The notes under the pieces were generated by a model. That model was not told where the DNA came from. It saw nothing but the letters and a program-made list of their open reading frames with translations, and ran no database searches. The translations under genes and the position numbers were made by a program. Positions 26,114-34,989 of a DNA stretch of 64,000 nt are shown here, in pieces (position 1 is the stretch's first letter; each line of letters begins with the position of its first letter). Source of the stretch: Devosia nitrariae (lineage in GTDB: Bacteria; Pseudomonadota; Alphaproteobacteria; Rhizobiales; Devosiaceae); NCBI RefSeq assembly GCF_030160115.1, contig NZ_BSNS01000004.1, forward strand, positions 124,001-188,000. The letters run 5' to 3'.

Positions 26114-27352
26114 TTACTTTCCTTCGAGTTTGGCCCGACGGGCCGCGTAATAGTCGGTGGGCTTCAGCTGCCGGGGTTCGGAGCCGCCCTCAGGCTTAGG
26201 CGTGTGCGTCGTCGACACGGTCGAGATCGTCGGCGCCGGTTTTCTGGGCTGACCAAGGAAGGACTGCTGCAGCTGCGTGATCGTGGCGCCGGCGGCGACC
26301 TCGTCCTCGAACTCGGCGTCCCGGCCGGCGGCTTTAGCGCGCTTTGCGATGGCCTTGACGACCGGAGAGTTGCGGTCGACCTGAACGATGGGCTCTTCAG
26401 GCGCTTTCACCTGCTCGGGCTCTTCCGGAGCGTCCGGGACGAGGGTCTCAACGAGAGCAGCCAGGGCGTTGACGGTCTCGGTCATCGCCGAGAGCTGCTC
26501 GGACAGGCTCTCGATCGTCGGCGCCGCGGTTTGCTCCGGCTCGATATCGTTGCCGGGTTCTTCGACTTCCGGAGCCGCGGTCATCAGGATCGAGAGGCGC
26601 TGCTTGACCGCGTCGGACGCAGTGTCGAGCGGAAGATTGGTGAGGTCGAGTGCCATGGTGACATCCGGTAGTGGTTCGCCCAGGACCTCGTCCGCCCAGC
26701 CGGCATCACGAGCCTCTTCGCCCGTGTACCAGGTGGTGGCGTCGAGCAGCGCGGAGATGTCTTTGTCGGACAACTTCGACTGACGAGCGCGGTAGATGGT
26801 GATGCCGGCGGACTTGTGAGTATCTAGCGCGTCGGCAGCGGCGCGCATGTCCTTGGCCTCGCCTTCGGCCCTGGTGCTAGGATTATGGAACATCCAGATC
26901 GAATTGGCGGCCGTGATGACCTTGGATCCCGCACAGGCGATGAGGGTCGCTGCGGACATGCAGGTGGCGCCGACTTCGATGATGACCTCGATGCCGCGGG
27001 ATTTGGCACCCTGCAGGATGTTGTAGATCTGCGTGGCCTCGGTCACTACCCCGCCGGGCGAGTTGAGGGGAAGCCGGATCGTCTTGACGGTGCCGGCCTG
27101 CTTGACCTCTTTGCCGAAGGTCCGGGCGGACTTGCCGTCCTCTTCCCAAGTCCAGAAGTCGAACCCGCCACCGATGTAACCGTCGATCTCAATCACGGCC
27201 TCGGTCTCACCGGCCATGCGGAAGGTCGGCGTATACATCTTCGGCTGGACGGGGGCTTTCATGACGACATCCGCCATGCTCGGGACCTGGCGGCCACAAG
27301 CGGCGGACTCGGTGATGCGGCTCTCGGCCGGATTCATGCGGTACTCCATCAT
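26114..27352 (-). CDS. Head maturation protease (ClpP-like) with scaffold
   Basis: A 412-residue protein. The N-terminal domain is ClpP-like: PLNSPGG, nucleophile region GATCMSAAT (Ser133) and MFHNPST (His156). The C-terminal part is a long acidic, Pro-rich coiled-coil region ending GGSEPRQLKPTDYYAARRAK, typical of a fused scaffold. It processes the procapsid. The start is uncertain; joint repeat copy 2 lies 25 bases upstream and no strong ribosome-binding site is seen. Confidence 0.8.
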   Translation of the reverse strand: MMEYRMNPAESRITESAACGRQVPSMADVVMKAPVQPKMYTPTFRMAGETEAVIEIDGYIGGGFDFWTWEEDGKSARTFGKEVKQAGTVKTIRLPLNSPGGVVTEATQIYNILQGAKSRGIEVIIEVGATCMSAATLIACAGSKVITAANSIWMFHNPSTRAEGEAKDMRAAADALDTHKSAGITIYRARQSKLSDKDISALLDATTWYTGEEARDAGWADEVLGEPLPDVTMALDLTNLPLDTASDAVKQRLSILMTAAPEVEEPGNDIEPEQTAAPTIESLSEQLSAMTETVNALAALVETLVPDAPEEPEQVKAPEEPIVQVDRNSPVVKAIAKRAKAAGRDAEFEDEVAAGATITQLQQSFLGQPRKPAPTISTVSTTHTPKPEGGSEPRQLKPTDYYAARRAKLEGK

Positions 27353-27376
27353 TGTCGGAAGCGTCGGGGGCTGCGC

Positions 27377-27395
27377 GTTGGTAGCGCTACGGACA
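27377..27395. repeat. Late-operon joint repeat, copy 2
   Basis: Same 19-bp core as copies 1 and 3, on the minus strand, followed by CCCCGACGCTTCCG, less conserved than the other two. It fills the 49-base gap between the portal and protease genes. Confidence 0.75.
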
Positions 27396-27401
27396 AAAAC
27401 A

Positions 27402-28976
27402 TCATCTCGGGTCGAGCACGGATCCGTCTTGGTCCGACCGTTCCATCGCGGTGATCAGAGCGTCCAGTTCGATGCGCTCAAGCTCGACGATGCGGCGGCT
27501 GAGATCGGTCTCGACGAAGGTGACCTTGCTGTCGTGGGTGATCCCGAGCAGCATTGCACGCGCCAGGCCGCGGGCTTGGGTGAGATCCAGCTCACGGGGG
27601 TCTTCGCCAGTCTCTTCGATTACCGTATCCCTGGCGACTGTGCCGGCGTCGATCGCCTTTCGCTTGGCGTCGATGTCTTGCACGGGATGTTTATAGGTGC
27701 GGGACGGCCAGGACGTCGTGTGGTCCGCCCAAGCCTCCTCCGGAACGAGTTCCGGTGGTTGCCATAGGCCGTAGGCTACGGCCGTGGTGACGAAGCGATC
27801 AATGACGCGATCGATGACCTGGTGCTCGAGACGATCCCGATCCTGGCGAGCGAAGAGATCGAAAAAGGTCGATGCCAACTGACCTGTGCGATCACCTTCT
27901 GACCAATCGCCGAAGACCTGCGCGTACGGCAGGTCCAGGCTCGCTGAGATCACGAGCGACAGGAACTTGATGAACGGCTGCGCGCCGGCGCTTGTGTCGG
28001 TTATATTCGGGAAGACAATGTCCTTCCCGGCCGGTATCTCCAGAAGCAAGCCGCCGTCCCACTCGAGGCCGAGACCACCGTCCTGGGTTTCTACGACATT
28101 GGGTAGCGACACTTCACGACCGGATCCCTGCAGATCCTTGATGAAGCCCGCGAAAAGCGTGGTGAGTTGCTTGCGCTTGATCTCGTTATCGAGGTAGCCG
28201 CCGAGGCGGTACGACATTGCGAATGCCGCGACCGCGCGGGTGACGCCGCGGACCGACCGCTTGCCCGGAACGGGGCGGTAGATGTGGAACATGTCGTCGA
28301 CGCTGACGAACTCGGTCGTGAGAGGGCCGACACCAGCGGCGTCCGGATGGCGGGTGTAGACCCGGTAGCCGATCTTCACGTCGCCCCGGAACACGATTCC
28401 GGCAATGGTCTTGGTGCCGTCGGCGTTGTCCTGGTTGAAATCGTGCGGCACCATCTCGGCCGGCAGGAGCTGCAATTGGATCGGGACCGTGCGTCCGTCG
28501 AAGTCTGTCTCAACGATACGGATGAAGGAGTCGCCGGCGATCTCGCTGTCGAGGTAGGCTTGATAGATCAGCTGACCGAAGGGCAGATCTCCCGCCGGGT
28601 CCGCTTTCTTGGCCCAGATGTCAAACAAGCCCTTAAGCTCACGGTGCTTAAACCGTGGAACCGGGCCGGCAGAGCCCGCTACGGACTGTCCGAGGAAATG
28701 GTAGGCGTGACGAAGGATGCCGTCGTTGTCGTACGCGTACCGGGCTATGCGCAGGAGCTTCTTAGCATGGGAAGCCAACTGAGCAGGCGTTGTCGCCGAT
28801 CCCTTCGGCACCTCGGAATTCGTGCCGGTAGCGGCATATGGAGATGACGTCCGAAGCGCGTGGAAGACTTGTGTGACGGCCGTCGACATGCCGTGCATCG
28901 CACGACGGATCGGCCCGCGGGGTGTAACGTCACGCGCTGTGGACTCGATCGTAAGGGTCGGCTCGCGTCGCTCCAT
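27402..28976 (-). CDS. Portal protein, lambda gpB-like
   Basis: A 524-residue protein. Segments LRHAYHFLGQSVAG, QLLPAEMVPHDFNQDNADG, DDMFHIYRPVPGKRSVRGVT and LSLVISASLDLPYAQVFGD fit the lambda-family portal. ATG 28976 overlaps the upstream stop (TGATG) and is preferred to GTG 28979. The dodecameric portal is the DNA gate and docks the terminase. Confidence 0.85.
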   Translation of the reverse strand: MERREPTLTIESTARDVTPRGPIRRAMHGMSTAVTQVFHALRTSSPYAATGTNSEVPKGSATTPAQLASHAKKLLRIARYAYDNDGILRHAYHFLGQSVAGSAGPVPRFKHRELKGLFDIWAKKADPAGDLPFGQLIYQAYLDSEIAGDSFIRIVETDFDGRTVPIQLQLLPAEMVPHDFNQDNADGTKTIAGIVFRGDVKIGYRVYTRHPDAAGVGPLTTEFVSVDDMFHIYRPVPGKRSVRGVTRAVAAFAMSYRLGGYLDNEIKRKQLTTLFAGFIKDLQGSGREVSLPNVVETQDGGLGLEWDGGLLLEIPAGKDIVFPNITDTSAGAQPFIKFLSLVISASLDLPYAQVFGDWSEGDRTGQLASTFFDLFARQDRDRLEHQVIDRVIDRFVTTAVAYGLWQPPELVPEEAWADHTTSWPSRTYKHPVQDIDAKRKAIDAGTVARDTVIEETGEDPRELDLTQARGLARAMLLGITHDSKVTFVETDLSRRIVELERIELDALITAMERSDQDGSVLDPR

Positions 28977-29218
28977 CACTGATGCCTCTGCATAAGGCGA
29001 TACGCGCGGAACACAGCCCGGTCCGGATTGTCGGAACCGTCCTTGTCGGCAACTGCCGCGTAGAGCTCATCGAGGATGCGCTCGGCCTCATCGCGGCCAA
29101 CGAATGATGTCGAGCCGTCGCCGGTCGAGATGGATTTCAAGCCGGAGGCAAGCTGGTCCTCAAGCCTTTTGATGCGCTCGACGAGCCACTCGCGCGACTG
29201 GAATCTGTATCGTGCCAC
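28976..29218 (-). CDS. gpW-like head-tail joining protein
   Basis: An 80-residue protein. RIKRLEDQLASGLKSISTGD followed by a short beta segment and helix matches the layout of the gpW family, and the gene lies directly before the portal as in lambda-like phages. Joint repeat copy 3 and the HEPN/Mrr cassette separate it from the terminase. Confidence 0.55.
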   Translation of the reverse strand: MARYRFQSREWLVERIKRLEDQLASGLKSISTGDGSTSFVGRDEAERILDELYAAVADKDGSDNPDRAVFRAYRLMQRHQ

Positions 29219-29227
29219 GAGCTGGCG

Positions 29228-29280
29228 GCCTCCGAGTTTCCGGAAGCCTCGGCGTGGTCATGTTGGTAGCGCTACGGACA
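29228..29280. repeat. Late-operon joint repeat, copy 3
   Basis: Contains the identical 19-bp core (29262-29280) and, like copy 1, the trailing GCCGAGGCTTCCGGAAA. Copies 1 and 3 agree at roughly four fifths of some 50 positions. It lies between the end of the HEPN gene and gpW, at the joint of the inserted cassette. Confidence 0.75.
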
Positions 29281-29285
29281 ACGGG

Positions 29286-30404
29286 CTAGTCGTCGGTCTC
29301 GGGCAGCGCCATGGCCTTCAGAATTGCGCGCTCGTGCCGACGTTGTGGGTCCCGCCAATGCGTCAGGGTCCCGATGTAAGCGACCATTGCGGCTTGGTCC
29401 GCATTCTCGGCGATGGGCGGGATCTCGAGCTCGAGGAAAGTCACCAAAGCGATCCTGTAGAGGGAGCTGGCGAGCAGGAGCAGCGGTACCTCGTTCGTCG
29501 CGAGTTGCTCGGCTGTCACCTCGTTCCCGTGCAAGAAGTCATTCCGCAGCCGGTAAATGCGGTCATATAGAGATGAAGCGAGGGTCCGCGCTGCACTCCG
29601 CCTGCCGATGGTCACCTGGTGACAAAGGGTAGCGCAGGCGTTGTCGACCCACCTGGCGCGATCAAGGACATCCACGACTTGAGCCTCACCGACAATTCCG
29701 CCAGGCCCTGGATGGAGTAGGATTTCGAACGCGCTGACCCACAAAGTCAGCAGCCGCCCCACGTCGTAAAAGCCATACTCGAGCCCACCAGGCATCATCA
29801 TGGCATGGTGGGCCATGTTGAGTGAGCGAAAGAGAGCGCGGTCCTCCCATGACGCTTCACCGTCCCCGAAGCGCCGGTGCCATCGCCTCAGAACTTCGTC
29901 GAATATGGGGCGATCAACGACGTAAGTCGCAATAGCGAACTGAGGTAACCCGGCATCTGTTTGGCCACGAAAATCATCCACTAGGTGCGAGCCAAGCATC
30001 GCGGGCGTCTGACCGATCAGTTGCTCACCTTCCCTGTCGACCATCCAGGGATAAAACGAAAACGTCTCCGCCCACACCGGATTGCCTAGGCCGCCACCAT
30101 CCGTGATCTGAAGGGCGCGGGCGGTGGGAAGCGTTGCTACGGCCAGGAGGTCACGGAATCCGGCGATGGCGGACGTATCTCTGTATGATTCCGAAGAGTC
30201 CTGCCGCACGATCAACACCGAGGGATCTACGGGCTCACCGAATGCGTCCGTAAACCTACTGAGGAAGTCGCCGAGCCTTGGCTGCTCGGCAGTCGCCTCC
30301 TGCACCCGTCCGTCGTCGGTTCGAGTGACTGCAATATCTCCATCCCCGATTGCCTCCCCCAAGTAGAGGTTTGGCAGGACCAGGACGGGCAACCATTCGC
30401 TCAT
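29286..30404 (-). CDS. Apea-like HEPN protein, putative defence gene
   Basis: A 372-residue protein. Near residues 286-291 is RNDFLH, the Rx4H motif of HEPN ribonucleases, in the context IYRLRNDFLHGNEVTAEQLA typical of the Apea-like HEPN group. The N-terminal 250 residues are unrecognised and may sense a trigger. ATG 30404 overlaps the stop of the Mrr-like gene, so the two are co-translated. HEPN proteins often act as abortive-infection RNases. The gene is foreign to the head module around it. Confidence 0.7.
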   Translation of the reverse strand: MSEWLPVLVLPNLYLGEAIGDGDIAVTRTDDGRVQEATAEQPRLGDFLSRFTDAFGEPVDPSVLIVRQDSSESYRDTSAIAGFRDLLAVATLPTARALQITDGGGLGNPVWAETFSFYPWMVDREGEQLIGQTPAMLGSHLVDDFRGQTDAGLPQFAIATYVVDRPIFDEVLRRWHRRFGDGEASWEDRALFRSLNMAHHAMMMPGGLEYGFYDVGRLLTLWVSAFEILLHPGPGGIVGEAQVVDVLDRARWVDNACATLCHQVTIGRRSAARTLASSLYDRIYRLRNDFLHGNEVTAEQLATNEVPLLLLASSLYRIALVTFLELEIPPIAENADQAAMVAYIGTLTHWRDPQRRHERAILKAMALPETDD

Positions 30405-31273
30405 GTCTGCGACCAGACCAGGTTGTTGAAATTCAGCAGGTCGTCTGCATGGAGCAGTTTCACACCGCATGACCGCGCCAGCTGCTGTGCCGCCGGCGTA
30501 TAGACTTGATTGCTGACCACGGCTGCGCCGGATGCACTGTAGTGGGCCTTTGCCGCGAAGATCTCCTGCACCGCCGCATTACCGACCGGACGGCTGAAAA
30601 GCTTGCACTGAAGCACGACCTTGACGCCGTCCTTGGTCGCCACTACGTCGGCGCCCTGGTCGCCAGAGGCCTTTGTTCCGTTTGCCGACCATCCCGACCA
30701 GCGCAATGCGTTCTCGCACCACCGCTCAAATTGGATTGGCGTCATCGCCGGGTCCCGATACGCGATGCGTAGGCGCTCGACATGATGCAGGATGGGTGCC
30801 TCGAAGACGGCGCGGAACTCGGCGTTGGCGGTATCGATCACGTCGAGTGCACCAGGCTGCAGGATGTCCGGCAGCTTGGGGACCACCTTCTCGCGGACGA
30901 GGCGAACCAGACCTGGATCCATGCTCGTTCGTACGAGTTCAAGAGCTTGAGGCCTGGGGGTCATCGGCGACACTGACGAGAACCACCGGAGGTAATCCTG
31001 TGCGAGTTTCGGGATGTCTCCGCCGCATTCACGGGCGTACACCGCCGACATGCGGTCGGCGCGGGTTTCTCCCAACTCCAGAGGACGATTTCGCTCCTCG
31101 TCGGCCAGAGCTTCCGCTGCCCTCTTGCGCTTTTCGGCATCGGCGGATTCCGCCCACTTCAGGAATAACCAGGCAGCAATCGCCGTGACGATCAAACCAC
31201 CGGCAGTCCACCAGACCCACTGAGGTGTCCAGATCAGAATCAGGAATAGGATTACGCCCGCGACCAACGGCAT
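30401..31273 (-). CDS. Membrane-anchored Mrr-like restriction endonuclease
   Basis: A 290-residue protein. The N-terminus has two membrane segments (MPLVAGVILFLILIW and TAGGLIVTAIAAWLFL). The C-terminal domain is Mrr-type: FERWCENALRWSGW, GDQGADVVAT and VVLQCKLF supply the D-QxK core near 203-221, then AAVVSNQVYTPAAQQLA. ATG 31273 with GGGGG eight bases upstream is chosen; GTG 31345 or earlier would extend the N-terminus, and the far upstream frame overlaps terminase. Together with the HEPN gene it forms a two-gene cassette. Confidence 0.75.
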   Translation of the reverse strand: MPLVAGVILFLILIWTPQWVWWTAGGLIVTAIAAWLFLKWAESADAEKRKRAAEALADEERNRPLELGETRADRMSAVYARECGGDIPKLAQDYLRWFSSVSPMTPRPQALELVRTSMDPGLVRLVREKVVPKLPDILQPGALDVIDTANAEFRAVFEAPILHHVERLRIAYRDPAMTPIQFERWCENALRWSGWSANGTKASGDQGADVVATKDGVKVVLQCKLFSRPVGNAAVQEIFAAKAHYSASGAAVVSNQVYTPAAQQLARSCGVKLLHADDLLNFNNLVWSQT

Positions 31274-31337
31274 CCGGAAAGCCCCCAGAGTTTTCTTTCG
31301 CTTATCGGTTGATCCGGCTGCAATTTCCAGAAGAATC

Positions 31338-33506
31338 CTACCCACGCCCCCGGGTCGCGAACCTTGCCCCACCGATGACGCCGCCGCGGCGACGGGCCGG
31401 CGCAGCATTGGAGTTCGCGGCGTTGCCGTAGGTCATTCCCCTGGGCGGTGGCATCACCGAGGTGCGCGGGTCCTTCATGACCTGGCGAAGGGTTAGATCC
31501 TCGTGGATGGCGGCCATGACGGACCGATCACGTCCCTCGAAGCGGTCCCTGGTCACGTCCACCGGAGCCTCGTCGATCTCGCGGCCGACCTGGTTGGGCC
31601 ATGTCAACCTGCACAGCTCGAGCGTGGCGAGGCACCCTACAAAGGTGTCCCAGGGCTCGTTCGCGTGCCACTTGGACTTCACCCAATAGTCCCCGCCGTC
31701 CTTGTCCTTGACGTGCCGCTCGGCGAAGAGACCCTTGAAATATGCGGGCACTGCATCGCGAAGCGACTTCGGGAAGTGCACATAGCCTGGGCCGACGCGC
31801 TCGGTCTTGAGCATACGATCAGCCTTCTCCTTGCCCTCGCGGGTGCCGACCCTCATCAGGTCATTGGCACGTGCATTGTCGGTCTTGGCCCGGGCGATGA
31901 GCGGTGCCTTGGCGGCATGCTTCTCTTCGTTTTCGCCCTTCATCGGCCGGTAGATGTCCCACCGATGTTTGGCCCTGCGAAATTCCAGCGCCTGGGTCTG
32001 CGAGTAGCTGGCGTCATAGCCGCACATCAGGATTCGCATGGTCGAGCCGTCGGGCTTCCGCCAGTCACGGAACACGATGTCATCGAGCTGCCGATTGGCT
32101 TCCTGAGACCATGGCGCATAGTCGTCGAGAATGAAGTGGCCGACGACCCATACCTCCTCCTGCGGGCCGAAGGCGCACACGGTGAGCTCATGGCGGGCCT
32201 TTCGGTTGAGGCTCGCGTCCTTCCAACCGGCCTGGGTGTCGTAGTAGGCCGTCATGTGAATCGTCTGCTGCGGGATCTCGGCCGGATACGGCTCCGGCCT
32301 GGTGGCTTCGAACGACCCGACCTCGATCGGCTTGCCGGCGTCGACGCCTTCCCAAGGGAGAGCGAGCACGTTGTTCCAGAACGTCTGCAAGTCCTCGGGC
32401 TTGCCCTGCGCGTCGACCCATTCCTGCGCCAGGTCGGTCCAGTTGGCGCCGGGCAGCAGCGAGATGTAGCCGGGCACATGAAGCGCGGTGAGGCCGGGAC
32501 GCTTAGGGATCGCGGTGGGTTGCCACCCCAGACGCTCGTCGATCGGTGTCGGATCATCATCGGCGTAGACGGTATCGCCGGCGACCTCGTCCATATCGAA
32601 CTTGGCGGATTCCTCGAGGATGCACCCGTTGACTTTGCAGACGTACCAGACCTCCTCGACGATGCCGTCGTCGCCGACCCGGAAGCGGATGCCGTGGCCG
32701 TCGTCCTCCTCGTCGGTTACGGGCCCGCCCCACTCCAAGTACTGGCGGCCACCGCAGCACGGGCACGCGACGAAGAACCTGCACTGGTCGCTGTCCAGCC
32801 ACTGCTTGTGGGTGATCGAGTTGCCGATCGTACGCGGAGACGAGAAGGCGTAGAGCTTGCGGTTCCAGAAGGACTTGGATCGCTCCCACATCAGCTTGAT
32901 GCGGTTACCGTCGGAACCGCCAGAGGTCAGCTGCCATCGGTCGATTTCGTCGCCGACCGTGACGCGGAAGGTCTCTTGGGAGAACGCCTTGTCCGTCGCT
33001 GCGCCGGACAGCACGATGCGACCGCCGTTGGTGTATGTGCGGTCGTTCCACTTATCGAGAGTATCGCCCTTGATGGGCTTGCGGACCAGGGGAGACAGCT
33101 TCTCGCTGTCCCGGAAGAATGGGGTCCAGATCGCGTTGGCGAACTTCTGTGCGCGCTCGAGATCGGGCTGCCACCAGCCTACCGGGTGACCTTCGTGCGC
33201 AACATGGTAGGCGGCGATGCCGGCGAAGAGCACCGTGAAACCGGTACGAGTGCCCTTCATCGCGATCAGCTGCTTGGTCGAATGGTGCACCGCCTTGCGT
33301 GCCGCGCTCTTCTGGAAGCCGAAGAGCTTGAACGAGGTGCCGCCCTCGGCAGAGGATTCCTTAGGAAGGATGATCCTGTCGTCCTCCTCCATCCAAAAAA
33401 CGACGTCGACCTCCTCGGCGATTGGCAGGTGGAGACGGAGCGCGGCGAGACGCTCCCCGAAGTTGGCGATGCCGAGATCGAACCGGCGGCGGATGGCCTC
33501 ACGCAT
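31338..33506 (-). CDS. Terminase large subunit, lambda GpA-like
   Basis: A 722-residue protein. The ATPase has the divergent Walker A MKGTRTGFT near 85 and Walker B TVGDEIDRW. A zinc knuckle CPCCGG...CKVNGC follows, and the nuclease domain starts AYYDTQAGW. The size and family style fit GpA. ATG 33506 overlaps the small subunit gene by 8 bases. It packages DNA into the procapsid and cuts at cos or headful sites. Confidence 0.9.
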   Translation of the reverse strand: MREAIRRRFDLGIANFGERLAALRLHLPIAEEVDVVFWMEEDDRIILPKESSAEGGTSFKLFGFQKSAARKAVHHSTKQLIAMKGTRTGFTVLFAGIAAYHVAHEGHPVGWWQPDLERAQKFANAIWTPFFRDSEKLSPLVRKPIKGDTLDKWNDRTYTNGGRIVLSGAATDKAFSQETFRVTVGDEIDRWQLTSGGSDGNRIKLMWERSKSFWNRKLYAFSSPRTIGNSITHKQWLDSDQCRFFVACPCCGGRQYLEWGGPVTDEEDDGHGIRFRVGDDGIVEEVWYVCKVNGCILEESAKFDMDEVAGDTVYADDDPTPIDERLGWQPTAIPKRPGLTALHVPGYISLLPGANWTDLAQEWVDAQGKPEDLQTFWNNVLALPWEGVDAGKPIEVGSFEATRPEPYPAEIPQQTIHMTAYYDTQAGWKDASLNRKARHELTVCAFGPQEEVWVVGHFILDDYAPWSQEANRQLDDIVFRDWRKPDGSTMRILMCGYDASYSQTQALEFRRAKHRWDIYRPMKGENEEKHAAKAPLIARAKTDNARANDLMRVGTREGKEKADRMLKTERVGPGYVHFPKSLRDAVPAYFKGLFAERHVKDKDGGDYWVKSKWHANEPWDTFVGCLATLELCRLTWPNQVGREIDEAPVDVTRDRFEGRDRSVMAAIHEDLTLRQVMKDPRTSVMPPPRGMTYGNAANSNAAPARRRGGVIGGARFATRGRG

Positions 33507-34059
33507 CGGGCAGTTTCCCCACAAGGGCGGACAGGGCTTCGCGCACAAGCTTGTCGGCGGTGGCCTTCACCTTAGCCGGATCCGTGATCTGAGCTGTCCG
33601 TGCGGCAAGCGTGTTGCCCAGGTTCTCGAGCTTCTGCCGCATGGTGGCGTATTCCTTCGAGATCATGGTTTCGGCCACCGCGATCGGAATGACCGATCCG
33701 GCGAACTCGGCTTCCTTCATCTCGGCGATGTTGGCGTCCGCCCGGGCCCGGCGGGTCTTCGCCTGCTCCTCGGTTTCGCCGCCGTCATCAGCCCACTGGC
33801 CGCCCTCGATTTCCCTTTTCACCGCCTCGATCGCGCGAGCCTCGGCTTCTGCGGTCGCCCTCTCCAGGCGCCACCGGACGACCTCGGCTAAGTCGAGAGT
33901 GAACGACTGGCCTGGGCCCGACGGCCGGGATACGACCGGGCATCCGCTCTCGATCCACGATTGCACGGTGCCGCGGGTGGTCCCCATCATGGTGGCCAGG
34001 GTGGCGGAAGAGACGAAGCGAACGGCTTCCGCCTTCTCGTTCTTGGGATTACGCGGCAT
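33499..34059 (-). CDS. Terminase small subunit, Nu1-like
   Basis: A 186-residue protein from ATG 34059, with GGAG nine bases upstream; ATG 34074 is an alternative. The N-terminal winged-helix (FVSSATLATMMGTTRGTVQSW) and the following GCPVVSRPSG are typical of Nu1-like subunits that bind cos DNA. A long coiled-coil follows. It is the first gene of the packaging/head operon, next to a repeat-rich region that could be its binding site. Confidence 0.8.
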   Translation of the reverse strand: MPRNPKNEKAEAVRFVSSATLATMMGTTRGTVQSWIESGCPVVSRPSGPGQSFTLDLAEVVRWRLERATAEAEARAIEAVKREIEGGQWADDGGETEEQAKTRRARADANIAEMKEAEFAGSVIPIAVAETMISKEYATMRQKLENLGNTLAARTAQITDPAKVKATADKLVREALSALVGKLPDA

Positions 34060-34293
34060 GTCCGCAGGCTCCATCGGAAAATTTTGTAAAAATGGGAGGC
34101 TGTACGAGGGCAAATCGACCCCGCACCCCCGCTCCCTCAGGGGCCCCCGACACCCTGTGACAGCCCTTGGCACCCATGCCTGCCCCTCGAAACCTCAGCA
34201 TTTCCCGGCGCTCCCGACCCCCTGCCCCCGCTCCCGACCTGCCCGCAAGTATTCGCCGACCGGTTTTACTCACCAGATCGCGCGATCCATTTC

Positions 34294-34330
34294 CGAAGCT
34301 AACGCGGCTTAACTTCTGATAGCTCATACG
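34294..34330. promoter_or_regulatory. Operator-like site A, inverted copy of site B
   Basis: CGAAGCTAA-N6-TTAACTTCT followed by GATAGCTCATA. Read on the minus strand, it matches site B at 34931-34967 over about 36 bases. It lies 235 bases upstream of the terminase small-subunit start. Confidence 0.55.
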
Positions 34331-34560
34331 GCCGGGTTCGCGGGTGCTTTCAGGCCGAGCGACATCTTGGCCGGGGGTGTCTTCGACACCGAGACAGGTA
34401 GACTTGGAGAGCGCGGCTACGACCTGGCGATCGACAGCGAGGACATCGTCGGCGAAGGTCTTCCAGGGCGACCGATCGCTCTTGACCTGGGAGACGAAAT
34501 CGCTTGACTTATGCGACCGGAGTGATCTCGTGAAATCTGGATTGTTCAACGACATCAGGG

Positions 34561-34593
34561 CACTACGTGATAACCATCGCTTATCACGTAGTG
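34561..34593. repeat. 13-bp perfect inverted repeat, cosN or operator candidate
   Basis: CACTACGTGATAA-N7-TTATCACGTAGTG is exact in both arms and has no T-run. It lies about 500 bases upstream of the terminase small-subunit gene. The dyad resembles terminase nicking sites in layout; a repressor operator or RNA hairpin is also possible. Confidence 0.5.
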
Positions 34594-34732
34594 GCATCTC
34601 GGGCGTCCTGGGCGAAAGCTCGGCAACGAGTGAACCGGATTTCGGTTGACGAGGATCGGGCAGCGAGATCACAAGTTCGTGATGACGATTTCTTGGATGA
34701 GGCGTCCGATTTCGCTTGACTAGATGGCAAGT

Positions 34733-34895
34733 ATTCGTGCAGCGCTTGCTAAGTACAATGCAAGCAATATTATTCCAGCTAGCAGTACTACTTATGTATT
34801 CGTTTGGGGTGTATAAGCATTCGTAAGTATAGTTTGAGAACGATATTTCACTGAGAGGGCTTGAAATTTTGGGGTCTGTTCGACCCTGTAGCGAA
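34733..34895. other. AT-rich stretch with repeated CAAGTATTCG motif
   Basis: CAAGTATTCG occurs here at about 34735 and, inverted, at about 34886; a further copy lies at about 34242. TTCGTTT and ATTCGTAA variants fall between. The base composition is clearly lower in GC than the flanks. This fits a protein-binding or bending region such as part of cos. Confidence 0.4.
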
Positions 34896-34930
34896 TACTT
34901 GAACCCAGGATTTCCGGGGCTTTCAGCGTG

Positions 34931-34967
34931 ATATGAGCTATCCGAAGCTAAGGGGGTGTTAGCTTCG
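34931..34967. promoter_or_regulatory. Operator-like site B, CGAAGCTAA-N7-TTAGCTTCG
   Basis: TATGAGCTATC followed by the perfect 9-bp dyad at 34943-34967. It shares the arms with 11491-11514 and is an inverted copy of site A. Confidence 0.6.
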
Positions 34968-34989
34968 TTTACGTCCTCCAGGACGTCCC

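Noticed and set aside
31503..33575. 690-codon open frame on the plus strand
   Set aside because: It is antisense to the well-supported terminase large subunit; high GC and codon bias produce such frames.
34344..34649. 101-codon plus-strand frame in the terminase upstream region
   Set aside because: GTG start without ribosome-binding site, Ser/Arg-rich product, crosses the 13-bp dyad.
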